The notes under the pieces were generated by a model, which was not told the DNA's origin, ran no database searches, and worked only from the letters and a program-made list of their open reading frames with translations. Below are positions 6,609-9,842 of a stretch of 9,842 nt of DNA, one piece after another. Location: positions 1 to 9,842 of the forward strand of contig JAKDKP010000037.1 of assembly GCA_030453285.1 (NCBI GenBank), read 5' to 3'. Source of the stretch: Propionibacteriales bacterium. Lineage in GTDB: Bacteria; Actinomycetota; Actinomycetes; Propionibacteriales; Propionibacteriaceae. The translations under genes were made by a program, and so were the position numbers. Position 1 is the first letter of the stretch. Each line of letters starts with the position of its first letter.

Positions 6609-7601
6609 TCAGAACCCGGTCAGGGCGTCGCCCGGTCCAGTCATGATTTCGGAGTACGCCGAGGCCAGCCGCAACGGATGGTGCCGGGCGGTGCCGTCCC
6701 GCATCACCATGTCCGAGACGACCAGTTCGGCTCCCAACGAGGCAGCGTACGAGCCGATGTGGCGGTCCCCCTCGGCGAAGGATCGGTCGGCCAGTACCAC
6801 GTCGAACCGCAACTGCGGGGCGTGCTCGGCCACCAGTTCGATGTGCCGGGCGGCGGTGAAGCCGGGCGTCTCGTCCTCGGTCGGGGACAGGTTCAGCGTC
6901 AGGACTCGCTTGGCGCTGGTGGCACACAGCGCCTCGGCCAACTCGGGCACCATCAGATGCGGCAGCACCGAGGTGAACCAGGAACCGGGGCCGAGAATCA
7001 CCCAGTCGGCATCGAGCACTTCGGTGACCGCTTCGGCACAGGCGCGCGGCTCGTCGGGGACGAGTCGGATCGCGTCGATGTCGCCGGTGGTGCTGGCCAC
7101 CGCCACCTGGCCAACGACCTGGGCCACGTCGTCGGGGTGCTCGGGATCGCCGCCGATCACGTCGGCCTCGATCGCCAACGGCTGGTTGGCCATCGGCAAC
7201 ACCCGGCCCCGGGCGCCGATCAGTTCGGCGAGCTGGTCCAGCCCGTCCACCGGGTTGCCGACGCGCTGCCAGAGCCCGGCAATCAGCAGGTTGCCGATCG
7301 GATGCCCGGCCAGGCTGCCCGTGCTGTCGAATCGGTACTGCAACACATCGGCCCACTGCCGGCCGGCGGGATCGTCCCCGCAGAGGGCAGCCAGCGCCAT
7401 CCGCAGGTCACCGGGCGGAAGGCAGTCCAACTCGTCGCGCAGCCGGCCCGAGCTGCCACCGTCATCGGCGACGGTGACGACTGCGGCGAGCCGGTCGGTG
7501 ACGCGTCGCAGCGCGGTGAGATTGGCAGCCATGCCATGCCCACCTCCGAGTACCACCACCGACGGCAGGGTGCTGAAACCTCCCGGGATCTCGTACCTCA
7601 T
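6609..7601 (-). CDS. yvcK: YvcK/CofD-like gluconeogenesis factor
   Basis: YvcK proteins resemble CofD (2-phospho-L-lactate transferase) and bind UDP-sugars. In Bacillus they are needed for growth on gluconeogenic carbon sources and for normal cell-wall synthesis; no confirmed enzyme activity is known to me. The 330 residues show L-G-G-G-H-G (18-23), A-D-D-G-G-S-S-G-R-L-R (45-55), P-P-G-D-L-R (62-67), G-H-P-I-G-N-L-L (99-106) and I-L-G-P-G-S-W-F-T-S-V-L-P (192-204), all family landmarks. The ATG at 7601 overlaps the rapZ stop as ATGA, and there is no strong Shine-Dalgarno sequence, so translation is probably coupled to rapZ. The rapZ-yvcK-whiA order is conserved widely. It could be labelled CofD, but the family that co-occurs with rapZ and whiA is YvcK. 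Confidence 0.96.
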   Translation of the reverse strand: MRYEIPGGFSTLPSVVVLGGGHGMAANLTALRRVTDRLAAVVTVADDGGSSGRLRDELDCLPPGDLRMALAALCGDDPAGRQWADVLQYRFDSTGSLAGHPIGNLLIAGLWQRVGNPVDGLDQLAELIGARGRVLPMANQPLAIEADVIGGDPEHPDDVAQVVGQVAVASTTGDIDAIRLVPDEPRACAEAVTEVLDADWVILGPGSWFTSVLPHLMVPELAEALCATSAKRVLTLNLSPTEDETPGFTAARHIELVAEHAPQLRFDVVLADRSFAEGDRHIGSYAASLGAELVVSDMVMRDGTARHHPLRLASAYSEIMTGPGDALTGF

Positions 7602-8500
7602 TCGCGGCCAACGTCTCGATGCAGCACGCGGGTGGCGACGCCCGCTGCGGTCATCCGGGCGGCGAACTCCTCGGCCATCGCCACACTGCGGTGCTTGCCA
7701 CCGGTGCAGCCGATCGCCACAGTGGCCAGCCGCTTGCCCTCGCGCAGATACCCCTCGCGCATCAGCAGCAGCATCGCCTCGAGATGATCAAGGAAGGGAG
7801 CGGCGCCAGCTTGGGCCAGGACGTATTGCGACACCGGTTCGTCGAGTCCGGAATGCGGGCGCAATTCGGGGATCCAGTGCGGGTTCGGCAGGAAGCGCAC
7901 GTCGACGGTCAGGTCGGCGTCCACCGGGATCCCGTGCTTGAACCCGAAGGACAGGATCGTCAGCCGCAACTCGTCCAGATCTGCCCCGTCGTACGCGTGC
8001 GCCACCCGAGCCCGGAGCTGGTGCACGTTGAGGTTGGTGGTGTCGATCACCACGTCGGCGGCGGCTCGTACGGAGGCCAGCATGCTCCGCTCGGACACGA
8101 TCCCGTCGAGCAACCGTCCGTCACCCTGCAGCGGGTGTGGCCGCCGTACGGACTCCTGTCGGCGGACGATCACCTCGTCGCTGGCCTCGACGTAGAGGAT
8201 CTCGGGGCTGAATCCCTTGGTGGCCAGGTCGGAGAACATCAGTGGAAGCTGTTCGAAGAACTTCCGACTGCGGACGTCGACCACCACGGCGATCTTGGAG
8301 ATGCCGGTCCGTACGCCGAGCTCACACAGCGTCGGCACCAGGCGAGGTGGCAGGTTGTCCACCACGTACCAGCCGAGATCCTCCAGCGTGTGCGCGGCGG
8401 TGCTGCGCCCGGCGCCGGTCATGCCCGTCACCACCGCCACCCGGAGGGTCGGGTCGGCGCCGGTCGTCGCTGAAGTCACGTCACTGCTCACCCGCCCCAT
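7598..8500 (-). CDS. rapZ: RapZ-type nucleotide-binding protein
   Basis: This is the RapZ/YvcJ family of P-loop proteins that bind ATP/GTP. In E. coli RapZ is an RNA adapter controlling glmS through small RNAs; in actinobacteria the role is largely unknown. With the chosen start it has 300 residues. The Walker A motif G-M-T-G-A-G-R-S-T (26-34) has Arg in place of the usual Lys, as is common in actinobacterial members. Other landmarks are G-W-Y-V-V-D-N-L-P-P (43-52), S-F-G-F-K-H-G (184-190), V-R-F-L-P-N-P-H-W-I-P-E-L-R (211-224) and G-C-T-G-G-K-H-R-S (264-272). The start is uncertain. The ATG at 8500 has no good Shine-Dalgarno sequence and sits in a small hairpin. The GTG at 8491 is a serious alternative. 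An upstream extension to 8602 would overlap uvrC and is unlikely. It follows uvrC by 40 bases and overlaps yvcK by four. Confidence 0.95.
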   Translation of the reverse strand: MGRVSSDVTSATTGADPTLRVAVVTGMTGAGRSTAAHTLEDLGWYVVDNLPPRLVPTLCELGVRTGISKIAVVVDVRSRKFFEQLPLMFSDLATKGFSPEILYVEASDEVIVRRQESVRRPHPLQGDGRLLDGIVSERSMLASVRAAADVVIDTTNLNVHQLRARVAHAYDGADLDELRLTILSFGFKHGIPVDADLTVDVRFLPNPHWIPELRPHSGLDEPVSQYVLAQAGAAPFLDHLEAMLLLMREGYLREGKRLATVAIGCTGGKHRSVAMAEEFAARMTAAGVATRVLHRDVGRE

Positions 8501-8508
8501 TATGGGGC
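8494..8508 (-). promoter_or_regulatory. Hairpin/-10-like element at the rapZ start
   Basis: GCCCCATTATGGGGC on the plus strand is a perfect 7-base inverted repeat about one central base. The minus-strand RNA could pair GCCCCA with UGGGGC around a UAA loop, placing the rapZ AUG (8500-8498) at the loop-stem border. The same bases include CATAAT (8504-8499), a near-consensus -10 box located seven bases before the GTG at 8491. It could be a translational hairpin or an internal promoter for a leaderless GTG-initiated rapZ. Confidence 0.45.
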
Positions 8509-8540
8509 CTGACGCCGAGGAGCCGTTGCGAGCAGACCGA

Positions 8541-9842
8541 TCAGGCGTTCGCTGGGTCACTGTCGCCAGATTGATCAAGGACGACTTCACCGGTGGCCGC
8601 ATTCACCGCAGGTCCGCCGGGCTGCTGGGCGAGGGCGGCGAGGACCGCGATGGCGGTCTGCCGCCCAAATCCCGGCACAGCGGCGATGTCGTCCAGGGTG
8701 GCCCGACGCAGCGCCCGCAGGGAGCCGAAGTGTTTGATCAACGCCTTGCGTCGCACCTCTCCCAGACCGGGCACATCGTCCAGCACGGATTCGACCATCG
8801 ACTTGCTGCGCCGGCCACGGTGGTGATTGATCGCAAACCGGTGGGCCTCGTCGCGGATCCGCTGCAGCAGATAGAGCCCCTCGCTCTGCCGGGGCAGGAT
8901 GACCGGCACCTCCTCGTCGGGCAACCACACCTCCTCGAGTCGCTTGGCCAGGCCGCACAGGGCCACGTCAGTGATGCCGAGCTCGGCCATCGCCTGCGCT
9001 GCCGCGGTCACCTGTGGTGGGCCGCCGTCGACCACCACCAGTGCCGGGGCGTACGCGAACCGGCGCGGCACGCCGGTGCTCGGGTCGACCAGCAACGGCC
9101 CCTCCCCGTCCGTCGCCCCGACGGACTCGGCGGCCTCGGTGGTGGCCCTGCGGTCCTCGAGCATGCGCTTGAAGCGCCTGGTGATCACCTCGTGCATGGA
9201 GGCGACGTCGTTCTGCCCGTCCACGCCACGGATCACGAACCGGCGATACTCACTCTTGCGCGGCAAACCGTCCTCGAACACCACCATCGAGGCGACCACC
9301 TCGGTCCCCTGCAGGTTGGAGATGTCGTAGCACTCGATCCGCAGCGGCACCTCGGGCAGATCAATGGCCTCGGCAATCTCGGCCAACGCCCGGTTGCGGG
9401 TCGACAGGTCACCGGCCCGCTTGGTCTTGTGCCGGATCAGGGCCTCGCCGGCATTGCGACCGACCGTCTCGAGCAGGGTGCGCTTGTCGCCACGCTGCGG
9501 GACCTTGATCGACACCTGCGAGCCGCGACGTTCGCTGAACATCTCGATCATTGCACCCGCACCGGTCGGCATGGTTGGCACGAGGATCTCCTTGGGCAGC
9601 ACGGTTTCCTCGGTGGTGGCGCCGTACAACTGGAGCAGGAAGCGCTCCACCAGGTCGGCGGTGTCGCCGTCCTCGACCCGATCGGCGACCCAACCGCGTT
9701 CGCCGCGGACGCGACCTCCCCGTACGTGGAAGACCTGGACGGCCACCTCGAGCGGATCCTCGGCCAGGGCAATCACGTCGGCATCGGTGCCGTCGCCCAG
9801 CACGATGGCCACGGCGCTGGCGATGAAGATCAGCGCCTTGCC
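8541..9842 (-). CDS. uvrC: UvrC, excinuclease ABC subunit C (5' part beyond right edge)
   Basis: UvrC makes the two incisions around DNA lesions marked by UvrAB in nucleotide excision repair. The 433 visible residues are the C-terminal two-thirds of a protein usually near 600-700 residues; the frame stays open to the right edge, so the GIY-YIG 3'-incision domain lies outside. Visible are [14 protein letters not shown] (about 38-51), the RNase H-like 5'-incision domain with [10 protein letters not shown] (170-179; D173), V-V-V-D-G-G-P-P-Q (269-277; D272) and [11 protein letters not shown] (331-341; H334), and the C-terminal helix-hairpin-helix pair (about 356-402; V-P-G-L-G and V-P-G-F-G). These support an active nuclease. 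The first dozen visible residues are unusually hydrophobic. It is the first gene of the uvrC-rapZ-yvcK-whiA cluster. Confidence 0.97.
   Translation of the reverse strand, partial: GKALIFIASAVAIVLGDGTDADVIALAEDPLEVAVQVFHVRGGRVRGERGWVADRVEDGDTADLVERFLLQLYGATTEETVLPKEILVPTMPTGAGAMIEMFSERRGSQVSIKVPQRGDKRTLLETVGRNAGEALIRHKTKRAGDLSTRNRALAEIAEAIDLPEVPLRIECYDISNLQGTEVVASMVVFEDGLPRKSEYRRFVIRGVDGQNDVASMHEVITRRFKRMLEDRRATTEAAESVGATDGEGPLLVDPSTGVPRRFAYAPALVVVDGGPPQVTAAAQAMAELGITDVALCGLAKRLEEVWLPDEEVPVILPRQSEGLYLLQRIRDEAHRFAINHHRGRRSKSMVESVLDDVPGLGEVRRKALIKHFGSLRALRRATLDDIAAVPGFGRQTAIAVLAALAQQPGGPAVNAATGEVVLDQSGDSDPANA

Noticed and set aside
6133..7941. 602-codon plus-strand open frame spanning whiA, yvcK and rapZ
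   Set aside because: It crosses three well-supported genes and two gene junctions on the opposite strand; composition is Ser/Arg/Pro-rich with no motif. Stop-free antisense frames of this size are common in high-GC genomes.
8541..8602. Extension of rapZ upstream into uvrC
   Set aside because: The frame is open to 8602, but the added residues lack family similarity and would overlap uvrC by about 60 bases; starts at 8500 or 8491 fit the family's N-terminus better.

Overview
The window looks like chromosomal DNA from a high-GC Gram-positive bacterium (Actinomycetota). The protein signatures resemble the Propionibacteriales and relatives, but I cannot fix the genus by eye. Nearly everything is coded on the minus strand, so transcription runs from right to left. 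The layout is two conserved housekeeping blocks with a small accessory module between them.

Right block (9842 down to 5560): the 3' two-thirds of uvrC (nucleotide excision repair), then rapZ (P-loop nucleotide-binding protein), yvcK (CofD-like gluconeogenesis/cell-wall factor, overlapping rapZ by an ATGA) and whiA (DNA-binding developmental/division regulator). This is the classic uvrC-rapZ-yvcK-whiA cluster shared by Actinomycetota and Firmicutes.

Left block (3632 down to the left edge): gap, pgk and tpiA, three consecutive steps of lower glycolysis, followed by secG (small subunit of the SecYEG translocon). The first four codons of one more minus-strand gene lie at the left edge, preceded by a good ribosome binding site; position suggests an RbpA-like protein. 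The 150-base gap-pgk spacer holds three stem-loops in tandem, a possible site of mRNA processing, stabilisation or attenuation.

Centre (3757 to 5559): an MFS exporter-like gene (minus) and a divergent ArsR-type repressor gene (plus), with only 55 bases between their start codons. That gap contains a 28-base imperfect palindrome overlapping the likely promoters of both genes. Both -10 boxes sit so close to their ATGs that both transcripts are probably leaderless. I infer a self-contained, ligand-inducible efflux switch placed at the variable junction between the two blocks. The ArsR protein lacks the usual CxC metal site, so its inducer is unknown. The repressor gene converges on whiA across a 221-base spacer that contains an 11-base perfect inverted repeat.

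I see no mobile element, CRISPR array, tRNA or rRNA. Most of the window is ordinary core genome. The parts most worth following up are the ArsR/MFS switch, the gap-pgk hairpins and the structured start region of rapZ.
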